In this document: positions 1 to 8,117 of the stretch, piece by piece
How the letters are laid out: the number at the start of each line of letters is the position of its first letter
How positions within the stretch are numbered: the stretch's first letter is position 1
Assembly (NCBI RefSeq): GCF_001902145.1
Contig: NZ_MRST01000017.1
Coordinates: 1-64,000, forward strand
Length of the DNA stretch: 64,000 nucleotides
Direction: 5' to 3'
Source of the DNA: Pseudomonas fluorescens
Lineage (GTDB): Bacteria; Pseudomonadota; Gammaproteobacteria; Pseudomonadales; Pseudomonadaceae
Position numbers and translations under genes: made by a program
Notes under the pieces: generated by a model
Told to the model about the DNA's origin: nothing
What the model saw: only the letters and a program-made list of their open reading frames with translations
Databases searched by the model: none

Positions 1-55
1 GCGGAAGCATCATTTTCAGCAGCGCAGCTTTACGTTCTTCTGAGTAGAAAGGCAT
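1..55 (-). CDS. IS transposase OrfA, N-terminal fragment
   Basis: The first 18 codons of a minus-strand gene that continues off the left edge. They read MPFYSEERKAALLKMMLP, which resembles the start of IS3/IS911-type OrfA helix-turn-helix transposases in Pseudomonas. The start codon lies about 75 bp inside a plausible IS end: read from base 130 on the minus strand it begins TGCCCCCCGGTGTCAG, and IS3-family ends usually begin 5'-TG. Too little is visible to name the IS or tell whether it is intact. Confidence 0.6.
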   Translation of the reverse strand, partial: MPFYSEERKAALLKMMLP

Positions 56-130
56 GACCATACTCTTGCCGCCCCCGGAATGCTTTTCAAAAAGCGGGGG
101 ACACGACAACTACCCTGACACCGGGGGGCA
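1..130. mobile_element. Insertion sequence, partial (one end)
   Basis: The partial transposase start plus the non-coding tip up to base 130. The boundary is inferred from the TG-type terminus and from base 131 onward matching the tail of a dispersed repeat seen at 29977-30010 and 40432-40465. The other end, and so any target duplication, is outside the window. Confidence 0.5.
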
Positions 131-166
131 AGATCAAGAGCGGCTCGCTTCGCATCGTGGTTACCG
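131..166. repeat. Tail fragment of the dispersed repeat (copy D)
   Basis: Bases 132-165 are identical over 34 nt to 29977-30010 and 40432-40465; the block starts GATCAAGAGCGGCTCGCTTC and ends GTGGTTACC. In the other two copies this block is the far end of a several-hundred-base element. Here the rest is missing and the IS end abuts it. Confidence 0.8.
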
Positions 167-237
167 TTGGCTGCGACGCAGTTGCAGGTATCAGGGAGCA
201 CAGGATTTTGCATTGTCTTGGTAAGACCGTGTTTGGC

Positions 238-1383
238 TCAGATGCTGATCGAGTCCAGCATGCGCCCCAACATGGCATCACATCCCGCCAACTGCGCTAC
301 GCTCACGAACTCATCCGGCTTATGCCCCTGCTCCATGCTCCCGGGCCCGCATACCACGGTGGGAATGCCCGCCGCATCAAACAGCCCGCCTTCGGTGCCA
401 AACGCTACGGTGCCGAACGCTTGCGAGCCGCAAAACGCCGCAATCAGCTGCGCCGCCTGGCTGTGCTCATCCGTGACCAGCCCCGGGTAGGCTGACAGCT
501 CTGTGAACCGAATGGAGCTCTGCTTGCTGACCGCCTGCATACGCGGCAGTACCTGCTGCATGGCGTACGCTTGCAGTTCTTGAGCGACTTCAGCGGGGTC
601 CGTGGCGGGCAGGGCGCGTACTTCAAAGTCAAAGCGACAATCGGCCGGGACGATGTTCAATGCCTTGCCGCCACTGATCAGGCCGGTCTGTACCGTGCTA
701 AAAGGTGGGTTGAAACGTGGGTCCTGGTGCGAACGCAACCGCTGGCCGATACGCCCGAGTTCGCAGATCAGATCGGCGGCATGTTCAATCGCATTCACCC
801 CCGAAGGCGCATACGCCGAATGACATGCTTGGCCCTGTATGTCGCAGCGCATCGCCAACTTGCCCTTATGACCCAACACCGGTTTGAGTTCGGTCGGTTC
901 GCCGATGATGCACAGCATGGGTTTCACTGGGCGCTGTTCCAAAACAGCGAGCAATGAGCGTACGCCCAGGCATCCGACTTCTTCATCGTAGGACAGGGCG
1001 ATATGCACCGGCAGGCGCAACGGTGTTTTGACCAGTTCGGGTACCAACGCCAGCACGCATGCGATATACCCCTTCATGTCGGCGGTGCCGCGCCCGAACA
1101 GCTTGCCGTCACGCTCGGTCAACGTGAACGGCGGCAGGGTCCAGGGTTGCCCATCCACTGGCACCACGTCGGTATGCCCCGACAGCACGATACCTGGCAG
1201 CTCAACCGGGCCGACGCTGGCAAACAGGTTGGCCTTGTTGCGTTGCGCGTTGTAGACCAACTCGCTGGCGATGCCAAACCCGGCCAGGTAATCGCGCACA
1301 AACTCGATCAACTGCAGGTTGGACTCGCGGCTGGTGGTGTCGAAGCCCACCAGCGTTTCCAGCAGGTCGCGGCTGCGGCTCAT
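238..1383 (-). CDS. argE: ArgE/DapE-family N-acyl amino acid deacetylase (acetylornithine deacetylase-like)
   Basis: A 381-aa zinc metallopeptidase-fold (M20) deacylase. It shows the metal-site motifs SGHTDVVPVDG, GRGTADMKG and the catalytic-region SYDEEVG, followed by the lid/dimerisation domain and the C-terminal CGPGSMEQGHKPDEFV. The annotated family hydrolyses N-acetylornithine or related N-acyl amino acids in the cytoplasm. The start at 1383 overlaps the stop of the upstream DUF1028 gene (ATGA), so the two are translationally coupled; a longer upstream frame is only a read-through of that gene. As last gene of an FMO/RidA/DUF1028 operon it more likely serves a catabolic pathway than arginine synthesis. 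The substrate is inferred, not shown. Confidence 0.85.
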   Translation of the reverse strand: MSRSRDLLETLVGFDTTSRESNLQLIEFVRDYLAGFGIASELVYNAQRNKANLFASVGPVELPGIVLSGHTDVVPVDGQPWTLPPFTLTERDGKLFGRGTADMKGYIACVLALVPELVKTPLRLPVHIALSYDEEVGCLGVRSLLAVLEQRPVKPMLCIIGEPTELKPVLGHKGKLAMRCDIQGQACHSAYAPSGVNAIEHAADLICELGRIGQRLRSHQDPRFNPPFSTVQTGLISGGKALNIVPADCRFDFEVRALPATDPAEVAQELQAYAMQQVLPRMQAVSKQSSIRFTELSAYPGLVTDEHSQAAQLIAAFCGSQAFGTVAFGTEGGLFDAAGIPTVVCGPGSMEQGHKPDEFVSVAQLAGCDAMLGRMLDSISI

Positions 1384-2057
1384 CGCTCGTCTCCGGCCAC
1401 GCCGTAGCCGGGGGAGCGGTCGGGGGCGAGGGCGCGATCGATATAGTCCTGTACCTGTGGGCGGTAGGCGTCCCAGAGTTTTTGCAATTCGCCAATCGGC
1501 GCTTCGTCGGCCCAATCCACGCGCAAGTTGATGATCGGCCAAGTCAACTCGCCCACCACCACCAGCGCGGCGGAATGCACCGGGCCGGCTTCGCCACCGG
1601 CGGCGATGGCGGCATGCATCGCTGCCAGCAACCGGTCTGCGAGCTGGCCTTCGCCCTGTTCGAAAGCCGAGACCATCGCGGTGATGACTTCACGGTCGGC
1701 GAGCATATTGCCCGCCGCCACGCATTGCTCGCCCGATACCGCGTGATGGGTACCCAGGGTCTGGCTGCCGCTGAAATGCACGCTGCGGCCCAGGTGGTCG
1801 ATCGCCGTCAGTTGCCGATACTGGCTGTAGCCGTTGCGGGTGAGTGCTTTGTCGACGGCATCGGTTGGGGCCAGGCCCTGTTCCAGCCCGTCGAGCACGT
1901 CTGGGCCGAGGGCCGGCAAGGTGATGTTCTGGGTCGATACCGCGCCCACGCCGGGCCGCAGCCATGGGCAGCGAGCGCCTACGGCGATACTTGATGAGCT
2001 GATGGCAACGCCCAACTGGCCGGTTTCCGCGCAGCGGCCAACGATTGAAAAGGTCAT
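1380..2057 (-). CDS. DUF1028 family protein (Ntn-hydrolase-like)
   Basis: A 225-aa protein starting MTFSIVGRCAETGQLGVAIS, the typical N-terminus of DUF1028 (COG3342) proteins, with the conserved GVGAVSTQN and the GNMLA segment followed by acidic helices. The family has an Ntn-hydrolase-like fold and is repeatedly found beside peptidases and RidA proteins, but I know of no firm reaction. An AAGGAGG ribosome site precedes the ATG at 2057. The gene sits 11 bp after ridA and overlaps argE by 4 bp, so it belongs to one mRNA with its neighbours. Confidence 0.85.
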   Translation of the reverse strand: MTFSIVGRCAETGQLGVAISSSSIAVGARCPWLRPGVGAVSTQNITLPALGPDVLDGLEQGLAPTDAVDKALTRNGYSQYRQLTAIDHLGRSVHFSGSQTLGTHHAVSGEQCVAAGNMLADREVITAMVSAFEQGEGQLADRLLAAMHAAIAAGGEAGPVHSAALVVVGELTWPIINLRVDWADEAPIGELQKLWDAYRPQVQDYIDRALAPDRSPGYGVAGDER

Positions 2058-2068
2058 GGCTAGCCTCC

Positions 2069-2479
2069 TTACTCTGGAATAACCGCGATCACATCAATTT
2101 CCATCAGCCACTGCGGCTGGCCCAGGGCCGAGACCACCAGCCCGGTGGAAATCGGGAATACACCCTTGAGCCACTTGCCCACTTCCTGATACACCGGCTC
2201 GCGGTAGCGTGGGTCGATCAAGTAGGTGGTGGTTTTGACGATGTGGCTGAGGTCGCTGCCGGCTTCTTCGAGCAGTTGCTTGACGTTTTTCATCGCCTGT
2301 TCGGCCTGGGCCCGAGGGTCGCCGAGGCCCACCAGGTTGCCATCGAAATCAGTGCCCACCTGGCCGCGTACATACACGGTGTTGCCGGCGCGCACGGCCT
2401 GGCACAGGTCGTTATCCAGGCTCTGGTTGGGATAGGTTTCTTTGGTGTTGAACATGCGGATGCGAGTGTGAGTAGGCAT
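2069..2479 (-). CDS. RidA family (YjgF/YER057c/UK114) enamine/imine deaminase
   Basis: A 136-aa RidA-fold protein. It contains LCQAVRAGNTVYVRGQVGTDFDGNLVGLGDPRAQAEQAMKNVKQLLEEAGSDL in the usual family order, and later LVVSALGQPQWLMEIDVIAV. Family members hydrolyse reactive enamines and imines formed from amino acids. The catalytic Arg of the archetype is not obvious (the equivalent region reads PISTGLVVSALG), so this may be a Rid2-7 subtype. The start at 2479 (MPTHTRIRMF) is preferred over the longer frame because it falls just after the flavoprotein gene's end and has a purine-rich upstream stretch. Confidence 0.85.
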   Translation of the reverse strand: MPTHTRIRMFNTKETYPNQSLDNDLCQAVRAGNTVYVRGQVGTDFDGNLVGLGDPRAQAEQAMKNVKQLLEEAGSDLSHIVKTTTYLIDPRYREPVYQEVGKWLKGVFPISTGLVVSALGQPQWLMEIDVIAVIPE

Positions 2480-2501
2480 CAAAAAACTCCAGGAAAAGTG
2501 A

Positions 2502-3791
2502 TCAGGCGCTGACAGGGGTCTGGCGGGCAACCGGCGCAGCTTCGCGGTACTCGAGGTACTGACGCTGGATAGCGATATGGTCGGCTACGTATTTGGCGTC
2601 GTGCCACACTCCCCAGATAAACGACGAGCCACGCCGCGACTGCCACGGCAAACCGAGGAAGTAGATGCCGGCTTCGCTGGATACACCGCGTTGGTGTTGC
2701 GGCTTGCCGGCGGCGTCGAAAGCGTCCACCTGTAGCCAGCTGTAGTCCACGGCAAACCCGGTGGCCCAGATGATCGAGGTGATGCCCGCTTCGGCCAGGT
2801 CCAGCGTCAGGATTGGTTGCTTGATGCATTCAGCGTCGGGAAACACGCGACGTGCTTCGGGCTCCTGGGGCAGGTCGAGACCATTGCGTTCGATATAGGC
2901 GTCGGCCGCGTCCAGCAGGGCCAGGTAGTTCTCATCACCGCGTGCCAGGTTTTCCACCAGGTTGGGTTGGAACGTCGCCACCGTGCCGTCGAAGGCTTGG
3001 GTCAGGCCAACCAGGGTCATGCCTTGCTGGGCCAGCTCACGGAAGTCGATGGTCTTGCCGCCGTGGGCGCCGCTCACAGCAATGGTCACGTGTTCACGGC
3101 CAGGCTTCATCGCCGCCTGGTCCCACTCGCCCAACACCCCCAGCCACCAGCAGAAATCCCGGTTGCGATAGGCGCGGGGCGGACGGTCATGGGCGCCTAC
3201 CGACAGGTAGACCTGGCGACCGGCGCGCTGCAGTTCATCGGCGATTTGTACGCCGGAAGAACCGGCGCCCACCACTAATACGGCGCCCGCCGGCAGTTGC
3301 CCAGGGTTGCGATAGTCGGCGGAGTGGATCTGGTGCAGTGCCGTGCCTGTAGGCGCTATGCCTGGAATCACGGGCTTCTGGAATGGCCCGGTGGCGGCGA
3401 CCACGCGGTTGGCTTCGAACACACCTTCACTGGTGTGCACGGTGAAGCCGGGGCGGCCGATGTTACGTACCACTGACGTCACGTCCACGCCAGTGCGGAT
3501 CGGCGCATTGAATTTGCGTGCGTAAGCTTCAAAGTAATCGGCGACACGCTCTTTTGGCGCGAAGCCATCGGCAGGGACGTCGTCGAATTCCAGACCGGGG
3601 AAGCGGTCATGCCAGGCCGGGCCGTTGGCGACCAACGAGTCCCAGCGCCCGGTGCGCCAGCGCTCGGCGATACGGCTGCGCTCCAGCACCAGGTGCGGCA
3701 CGCCTTGCTTGCTCAAATGCTCGCTCATGGCCACGCCAGCCTGACCTGCGCCCACTACCAGCGTGTCTGTTTTTGTTATTGCTTGAGTCAT
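2502..3791 (-). CDS. Flavin-containing monooxygenase-like NAD(P)/FAD oxidoreductase
   Basis: A 429-aa COG2072-type flavoprotein. There is an FAD-binding GxGxxG near the N-terminus (VVGAGQAGVAMSEHL), a second dinucleotide fold in the middle (VVGAGSSGVQIADEL) for NADPH, an ATG-like segment (VAATGPFQKPVIP) and a late IWATGF motif. Such enzymes oxygenate amines, sulfides or ketones. The start at 3791 follows a good site (AAGGACAGACAC ATG). First gene of the four-gene operon: RidA follows after 22 bp, then DUF1028 and argE. I infer oxidation of an amine substrate whose imine product is handled by RidA; the substrate is unknown. Confidence 0.85.
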   Translation of the reverse strand: MTQAITKTDTLVVGAGQAGVAMSEHLSKQGVPHLVLERSRIAERWRTGRWDSLVANGPAWHDRFPGLEFDDVPADGFAPKERVADYFEAYARKFNAPIRTGVDVTSVVRNIGRPGFTVHTSEGVFEANRVVAATGPFQKPVIPGIAPTGTALHQIHSADYRNPGQLPAGAVLVVGAGSSGVQIADELQRAGRQVYLSVGAHDRPPRAYRNRDFCWWLGVLGEWDQAAMKPGREHVTIAVSGAHGGKTIDFRELAQQGMTLVGLTQAFDGTVATFQPNLVENLARGDENYLALLDAADAYIERNGLDLPQEPEARRVFPDAECIKQPILTLDLAEAGITSIIWATGFAVDYSWLQVDAFDAAGKPQHQRGVSSEAGIYFLGLPWQSRRGSSFIWGVWHDAKYVADHIAIQRQYLEYREAAPVARQTPVSA

Positions 3792-3860
3792 GTGTCTGTC
3801 CTTGCGTAATGCAGTTGGATTCAGCTTGGGCATGACGTCAAGTTAGGGGGCGGGCGATGA

Positions 3861-3878
3861 TTAATAAAATATTATTAA
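3861..3878. promoter_or_regulatory. AT-rich palindrome upstream of the flavin monooxygenase operon
   Basis: TTAATAA-AATA-TTATTAA, a perfect 7-bp inverted repeat in otherwise GC-rich DNA, about 70 bp upstream of the first operon gene. It is a plausible regulator operator or promoter region. No cognate regulator can be assigned from sequence. Confidence 0.35.
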
Positions 3879-3916
3879 GTTGGGAATTGAGCATAAATAT
3901 CGGATGCAGAGGGGGC

Positions 3917-4016
3917 TGTAGGAGCGAGCTTGCTCGCGAAAAACGTCAACGATAATGCGTGTTTTCTGAATGAACGCGGCGCCTGTGGTTTTTTCCCGAG
4001 CAAGCTCGCTCCCACA
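3917..4016. repeat. REPIN (paired inverted REP sequences)
   Basis: TGTAGGAGCGAGCTTGCTCG at one end and GAGCAAGCTCGCTCCCACA at the other, inverted, with an approximately 60-bp spacer. The spacer (CGTCAACGATAATGCG...) is very similar to that at 57476-57530, so the two elements share a recent origin. It lies between the flavoprotein operon promoter and the end of the response-regulator gene. Confidence 0.9.
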
Positions 4017-4022
4017 AACAGC

Positions 4023-4625
4023 TTAGAGCTCTCCGGAGTACTTCACCGCCGCCGCCGCCCGCGACGGTACCTTCAGGCTGCGCAGCAGGGACGACACATG
4101 GATGCGCACGGTAAACGGCGAGATATCCAGGGCCTTGGCGATTTCCTTGTTGGTCTTGCCCTGGGCAATCAGGCGCAGCACTTCCTGCTGGCGGGTGGTA
4201 AGGGTATGAGTGTCCAGCGGCAGCAGGCCCGACGGCGCGAACTTGACCAGCACTTCGCCGGCGCGTATCGCCAGCAGCGCCTGGCCGATCTCGTCCGGGG
4301 CGATGTTCTTGCCGATAAAACCGTCGACGCCCAAGGCCATGACCTGTTCGATCAGCGCAGGGGCGTCCACCATCGACACCACCACCAAGGTGGTGCGTCG
4401 CAGTTGCTGGCGCAGTTCGGCCAGTTGGCTGATGCAGGTCAGGCCGGGAAAACGCAAATCGAGGATCAGGGTATCGACCTCGCCCGCCTCGCGCAGCAGC
4501 GTATTCACCGTGGCCAGGTCGCCGGCCTCTTGCACTTGGGCGTCGGGCAGCAGGCGTTGCACGGTGCGCGCCATGCCTTCGCGAAACATGGGGTGGTCGT
4601 CGGCGATGATGATCCGGCCAGTCAT
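4023..4625 (-). CDS. LuxR/NarL-family response regulator
   Basis: A 200-aa two-domain regulator. The receiver has the acidic pair at D9-D10 ([13 protein letters not shown]) and phospho-acceptor D56 (LILDLRFPG). The C-terminal LuxR HTH spans about 138-195 ([35 protein letters not shown]). It is divergently transcribed from the hybrid histidine kinase at 4807, the obvious partner. Both lie around a REPIN that fills most of the 181-bp gap. The output genes are unknown; the kinase-regulator pairing recalls the ErcS-type/ErdR regulators of alcohol oxidation in pseudomonads, but this is only a resemblance. Confidence 0.9.
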   Translation of the reverse strand: MTGRIIIADDHPMFREGMARTVQRLLPDAQVQEAGDLATVNTLLREAGEVDTLILDLRFPGLTCISQLAELRQQLRRTTLVVVSMVDAPALIEQVMALGVDGFIGKNIAPDEIGQALLAIRAGEVLVKFAPSGLLPLDTHTLTTRQQEVLRLIAQGKTNKEIAKALDISPFTVRIHVSSLLRSLKVPSRAAAAVKYSGEL

Positions 4626-4685
4626 GGTGAGCTCCTTCCTGGGGCCAGGTTGTGTCGAGGCATGCTACTTTATTTACCGTCGGCG

Positions 4686-4783
4686 CAGGAGCGAGCTTGC
4701 TCGCGAAGCACGCCCAGGCACCGCGTACTTCCAGGTCAAACGCGTTGTCGCTGACGTTTTTGGCGAGCAAGCTCGCTCCTACA
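4686..4783. repeat. REPIN between the divergent regulator and kinase genes
   Basis: Inverted REP arms CAGGAGCGAGCTTGCTCGCG and GCGAGCAAGCTCGCTCCTAC flank an approximately 57-bp spacer. Only about 60 bp remain on the regulator side and 23 bp on the kinase side before the start codons. Confidence 0.9.
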
Positions 4784-4806
4784 GATGAGATGTCAAGGAT
4801 ATGACT

Positions 4807-6420
4807 ATGAGTCCCGAGACCAGCTCCGAACTCGATCAGGCTAACCTGCGCATCGTGGTGGCCACCATCGCCATTGTGTATATAAGCCTACTGGGTTTCC
4901 TGCCTGGGCAGTCGCTGGACACCTACCTGCCGGTGATCCTGTATATCTTCGTGTTCCTGCTGGCATCCATCGTGTTGCGCCAGGTGATCGCACGCTGGCC
5001 CGGGCATTATCCGGCGCGGCGGATCTTCGGCATGATCCACGATTACACAGGCACTTCGTTCGGCCTGGTGGTGGGCGGTGAGGCGGCATTGCCGCTGTAT
5101 GCGGTGATGGTCTGGGTGAACCTGGGCAACGGCATGCGCTATGGTTCGCGCTACCTGGCAATTGCGACGGGGTTGGCGTTGCTGGCGCTGTTGATCGTGT
5201 ACCAGCTCACGCCGCTGTGGCAGGCGCAACCCTTCATGATGCTGATGCTGATGATCACCAGCACGGTGATCCCGGTGTACGCCCATATCCTGTTGGAGCG
5301 CACACGCAAGGCTTCCGAGCAAGCCATCGCCGCCAACCTGGAAAAGTCGCGCTTTCTCGCCCAGGCCAGCCATGACCTGCGCCAGCCGATCCACTCCATC
5401 GGCCTGTTCACTGCCTGCTTGCGCGAAGCCCGCTTGGGGGAGGACGAACAGCGCCTGGTAGACAATATCGACCGCTCTTTGCTTAACGTGTCGCAATTGT
5501 TCCGTTCGATTCTCGACCTTTACACCCTCGACAACGGACGCCTGTTGCCCAAATACCAAGTGATTCACCTGGGTGACTTTCTCGCCGACCTGGTGCGCCA
5601 GAACGCCGAGGCCGCGCGCTGGGCTGGGGTGGAGTTGCGCTTGCGCGCCTGCGCTCACTGGGTGCTGGTCGACCCGGCCATGTTGGCAACGATGGTGCAG
5701 AACCTGCTCTCCAATTGCTTCAAATACGGCGCGCAACGACCAGTGCTGATCGGTGTGCGCGTTCGCGATAACGGCTTGGTGGTGGAGGTGCACGACCAGG
5801 GGCGGGGCATTGCCAGGGAACATCTGTCAAAGGTCTTCGAAGAGTTTTATCGCGTGCGCCAACTGCGTGACAAGGACGTTGAAGGCGTGGGCCTCGGGCT
5901 GTCCATCGTCAAGCGCCTGGGGCAGTTGATGGGGTTGCAGGTGAGCCTGCGTTCGCGGCTGGGCCATGGCACCTCAGTGAGTCTGCATGGCCTGGCCTTG
6001 GCCACCGCGCCGCGTCAACCGGTAGTGCGTGACGATGCTCGCCAGGCCGGTCTGCTCAGCGGTCTGAAAGTGTGCCTGGTGGAGGATGACTACAACGTGC
6101 TGCTCGCCACCCAAGCCTTGCTCGAGCGCTGGGGGTGCGAGGTGCAGGCCGAGTCCACAGGGCAGGGCTTGGTCAGCGACTGCGACATCATCGTTGCCGA
6201 TTACGACCTGGGCAACCATGCCACCGGCATTGAATGCATCGACCAGCTACGCGAGCAACGTGGCTGGGCGGTGCCCGCGCTGATCCTCACCGGGCACGAT
6301 GTGGAGAAAATCCAGGCCGCGTTGCAAGATCGTCAGATCGCTATCCTGTCCAAACCGGTACGCCCTGCGGAACTGCGTGGCACCCTGCGTGAGCTCAGTC
6401 AGGAAAAAATTACTGCATGA
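4807..6420 (+). CDS. Hybrid sensor histidine kinase with C-terminal receiver
   Basis: About 537 aa. The N-terminal half (to about 165) holds roughly five to six membrane segments with almost no periplasmic loop, so sensing is probably in or at the membrane. The HisKA box is ASHDLRQPIHSIG, with the phospho-His near residue 189. HATPase_c follows with N-box LLSNCFKYG, G1 DQGRGI and G2 GLGLSIVKR. A receiver (about 415-530) carries EDD, VADYDLG and SKPVRP. I chose ATG 4807 because CAAGGA ends seven bases before it, whereas it would sit on top of ATG 4801. Partner of the divergent LuxR regulator. The 3' end overlaps the convergent lipoprotein gene by 11 bp. Confidence 0.92.
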   Translation: MSPETSSELDQANLRIVVATIAIVYISLLGFLPGQSLDTYLPVILYIFVFLLASIVLRQVIARWPGHYPARRIFGMIHDYTGTSFGLVVGGEAALPLYAVMVWVNLGNGMRYGSRYLAIATGLALLALLIVYQLTPLWQAQPFMMLMLMITSTVIPVYAHILLERTRKASEQAIAANLEKSRFLAQASHDLRQPIHSIGLFTACLREARLGEDEQRLVDNIDRSLLNVSQLFRSILDLYTLDNGRLLPKYQVIHLGDFLADLVRQNAEAARWAGVELRLRACAHWVLVDPAMLATMVQNLLSNCFKYGAQRPVLIGVRVRDNGLVVEVHDQGRGIAREHLSKVFEEFYRVRQLRDKDVEGVGLGLSIVKRLGQLMGLQVSLRSRLGHGTSVSLHGLALATAPRQPVVRDDARQAGLLSGLKVCLVEDDYNVLLATQALLERWGCEVQAESTGQGLVSDCDIIVADYDLGNHATGIECIDQLREQRGWAVPALILTGHDVEKIQAALQDRQIAILSKPVRPAELRGTLRELSQEKITA

Positions 6421-6745
6421 ACGGCGTCAACCCATTGCCTTTGGCGCCCTTGGGCATGCAGTAGGCCGCGGGCTTCATCAGGCCGAAGCTGGCAATCGCG
6501 AACGCGCCGCCGCTCGCACCGCTGGGCACGGAGCAGTTGTACTCGCCGGAGGCTGTGTTAGCGACGTAGTAGGTGGTCATGGAGTCGCTGCGCACATTGG
6601 AGATACGTTTTACCGGCTCGCCCAGATTGGTTTCCGAAAGCTTCTTGAGATGATCTTCGGTGGGCTTGATATTGCTGCAACCGGCGACGCCGATGATCAA
6701 GGCGCCCAGCAGGGCAAGGCGAGTGACAGGGGAGTGGAGTTTCAT
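6410..6745 (-). CDS. Small lipoprotein of unknown function
   Basis: A 111-aa protein with a lipoprotein signal (MKLHSPVTRLALLGALIIGVAGC), lipobox VAGC, so it should be lipid-anchored after cleavage. The mature part has two further Cys (YNCSVPSG, AAYCMPKG) and no motif I recognise. The start at 6745 has AAGGAAGAAGCACC in front, which rules out the longer frame. It converges on the hybrid kinase with an 11-bp overlap. Upstream (6793-6813) there is a GC-rich near-palindrome in the leader. Confidence 0.75.
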   Translation of the reverse strand: MKLHSPVTRLALLGALIIGVAGCSNIKPTEDHLKKLSETNLGEPVKRISNVRSDSMTTYYVANTASGEYNCSVPSGASGGAFAIASFGLMKPAAYCMPKGAKGNGLTPFMQ

Positions 6746-6921
6746 GGTGCTTCTTCCTTGGGGTTGTTTTGGTTTTTCCAACGCGCAAAGAACCCGCGCG
6801 CACTGAGTGCGCGGTGTGGGTGAGAACGTTGGAAGTGCCGCGCAATATAGCGCCGCCGTGGGGTGGGGTCGATTAGCACAAATGGGCTAGTGGCAGTTTG
6901 AGGTCATGGAAGGAGTTTGCG

Positions 6922-7404
6922 ATGCTGGAGATAAAACGTGCCACGCCGGATGACGCCGAGCGTGCGTTCGACATTCGACGCGAGGCCATTCGGGGTCAAT
7001 GCATTGGCGCCTACAGCGCTGAGCAAATGGCGCTCTGGACCCGAGGTCGCGCCAGCGATGGCTACAGCGTGTTGATGGAAAAACAGTTCTACATGGGCTG
7101 GCTGAATGACGAGCCTGTCGTCACCGGTATGCTCGATCTTGCCGACGGTGAAATAGGGGCCTTGTTTGTATTGCCCGCTTACATGGGGCAAGGCATTGGC
7201 AAGGCAATGCTTGCTCATCTGGAAGGCGTGGCACGCCAGCAAGCGATTGAACAGGTTGTGCTGGATGCGACATTGAACGCGGTAAGTTTTTATAGAGCGT
7301 GCGGGTATGTAGGCGATGAGCAGGCGGTGTATCGCTCTCCGTCCGGGTTGGTGCTGGCGTGTGTGCCGATGGTGAAGCGGCTGCGGGTTAGGAGTCCCGC
7401 TTGA
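6922..7404 (+). CDS. GNAT family N-acetyltransferase
   Basis: A 160-aa single-domain GNAT fold. MLEIKRATPDDAERAFDIRREAI is the N-terminal strand/helix, and ALFVLPAYMGQGIGKAMLAHLEG is motif A for acetyl-CoA (Q/RxxGxG/A form QGIGKA). The C-terminus has the ATLNAVSFYRACGY motif B. The ATG at 6922 has AAGGAG seven bases upstream; the apparent earlier start is a TTG without a site. The substrate is not predictable. It converges with the HIT gene, overlapping by 17 bp. Confidence 0.85.
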   Translation: MLEIKRATPDDAERAFDIRREAIRGQCIGAYSAEQMALWTRGRASDGYSVLMEKQFYMGWLNDEPVVTGMLDLADGEIGALFVLPAYMGQGIGKAMLAHLEGVARQQAIEQVVLDATLNAVSFYRACGYVGDEQAVYRSPSGLVLACVPMVKRLRVRSPA

Positions 7405-7876
7405 ATGCAGTGCGCAATTGCTCGATCACCTGCACCACCCCTGGCCCTTGAACCTGCGGCGGGGTGAGGCTCTCGCCAAACTCGCGCCATACAAACAGGG
7501 TCAGTTCAGCGCCATCGGTCAGGGGGGCGAGGGGCTGCGTACCGAAAGCGTACAGCGAGCGGTAGCGTTCGTCCTGCCAGAACGCTCGCTCCACCCAGTC
7601 ATAGACAGGAATGAAGTGAAAGTGCAGCGGGAAACCCGGCATATGTCCGTAGCGGCTGATATATAGCCACTTCGGCTGGAGCTGGGCTTGCATCACTCGT
7701 TGGATGTTGGCGAGCAAACCGCCCATTTCGGCCAGCGCGGCTTCTGGCATGTCGGCGAGGGAGTCAACCGGCACCTTGGCGCCAAGCATCAGGTAGCCCG
7801 GCAGCTTCGACGCCAGGTGGTGGTTGAGCTGCCAGTGCTCGGTCTGGTGAAGGATGAAGGCCGGGTCGATGTGCAT
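7388..7876 (-). CDS. HIT-like family protein
   Basis: A 162-aa protein. The central region has KWLYISRYGHMPGFPLHFHFIPVYDW, whose HFHFIPVY matches the histidine-triad-like HxHxxP pattern of HIT superfamily nucleotide hydrolases and transferases. N-terminal FILHQTEHW and PGYLMLGAKVPVDSLADMP fit the same fold. The canonical third triad His is not clear, so activity is uncertain. Start at 7876 (MHIDPAF); the longer frame runs into a repeat fragment. Confidence 0.7.
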   Translation of the reverse strand: MHIDPAFILHQTEHWQLNHHLASKLPGYLMLGAKVPVDSLADMPEAALAEMGGLLANIQRVMQAQLQPKWLYISRYGHMPGFPLHFHFIPVYDWVERAFWQDERYRSLYAFGTQPLAPLTDGAELTLFVWREFGESLTPPQVQGPGVVQVIEQLRTAFKRDS

Positions 7877-7917
7877 ACGCGCGCGTCCGAGTGGGCTGGA
7901 GCGCCAGGATAACAAAA

Positions 7918-8117
7918 CTGCCGGCTTGCTCGCGAAGGCGGCCTGATAGCCGACCGGATGTCAGATCAGACCGCGTACATATCCGTTATTCAAGTAACGG
8001 CCACCTAGGGTTCCGCAATGACGGCGGCTCACTTTGCAAAAGCGGCAAATCAAGCAAAACGCTCTTGCCCCACTACCGGCTACTCGGCACCTCGTTAGCG
8101 GGGCCCTATCGCCCTGC
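7918..8117. repeat. Degenerate, truncated copy of the dispersed repeat (copy C)
   Basis: Contains recognisable blocks of the element seen intact at 29.7 kb and 40.1 kb: GTACATATCCG, GGTTCCG, CGGCTCACTTTG, AAGCAAAACGCTCTTGCCCC and CTCGGCACCTCG. The central hairpin part and the GATCAAGAGCGG tail are missing. It starts with REP-like CCGGCTTGCTCGCGAAGG and runs right up to the hcp stop codon. Confidence 0.75.

Noticed and set aside
3930-4754. 274-codon frames across both REPINs and the response regulator, on both strands
   Set aside because: They start in REPIN sequence and overlap a real regulator gene completely.
6793-6813. GC-rich palindrome CCGCGCGCACTGAGTGCGCGG as a terminator
   Set aside because: No T run on either strand and it lies in the lipoprotein leader; kept only as a note.
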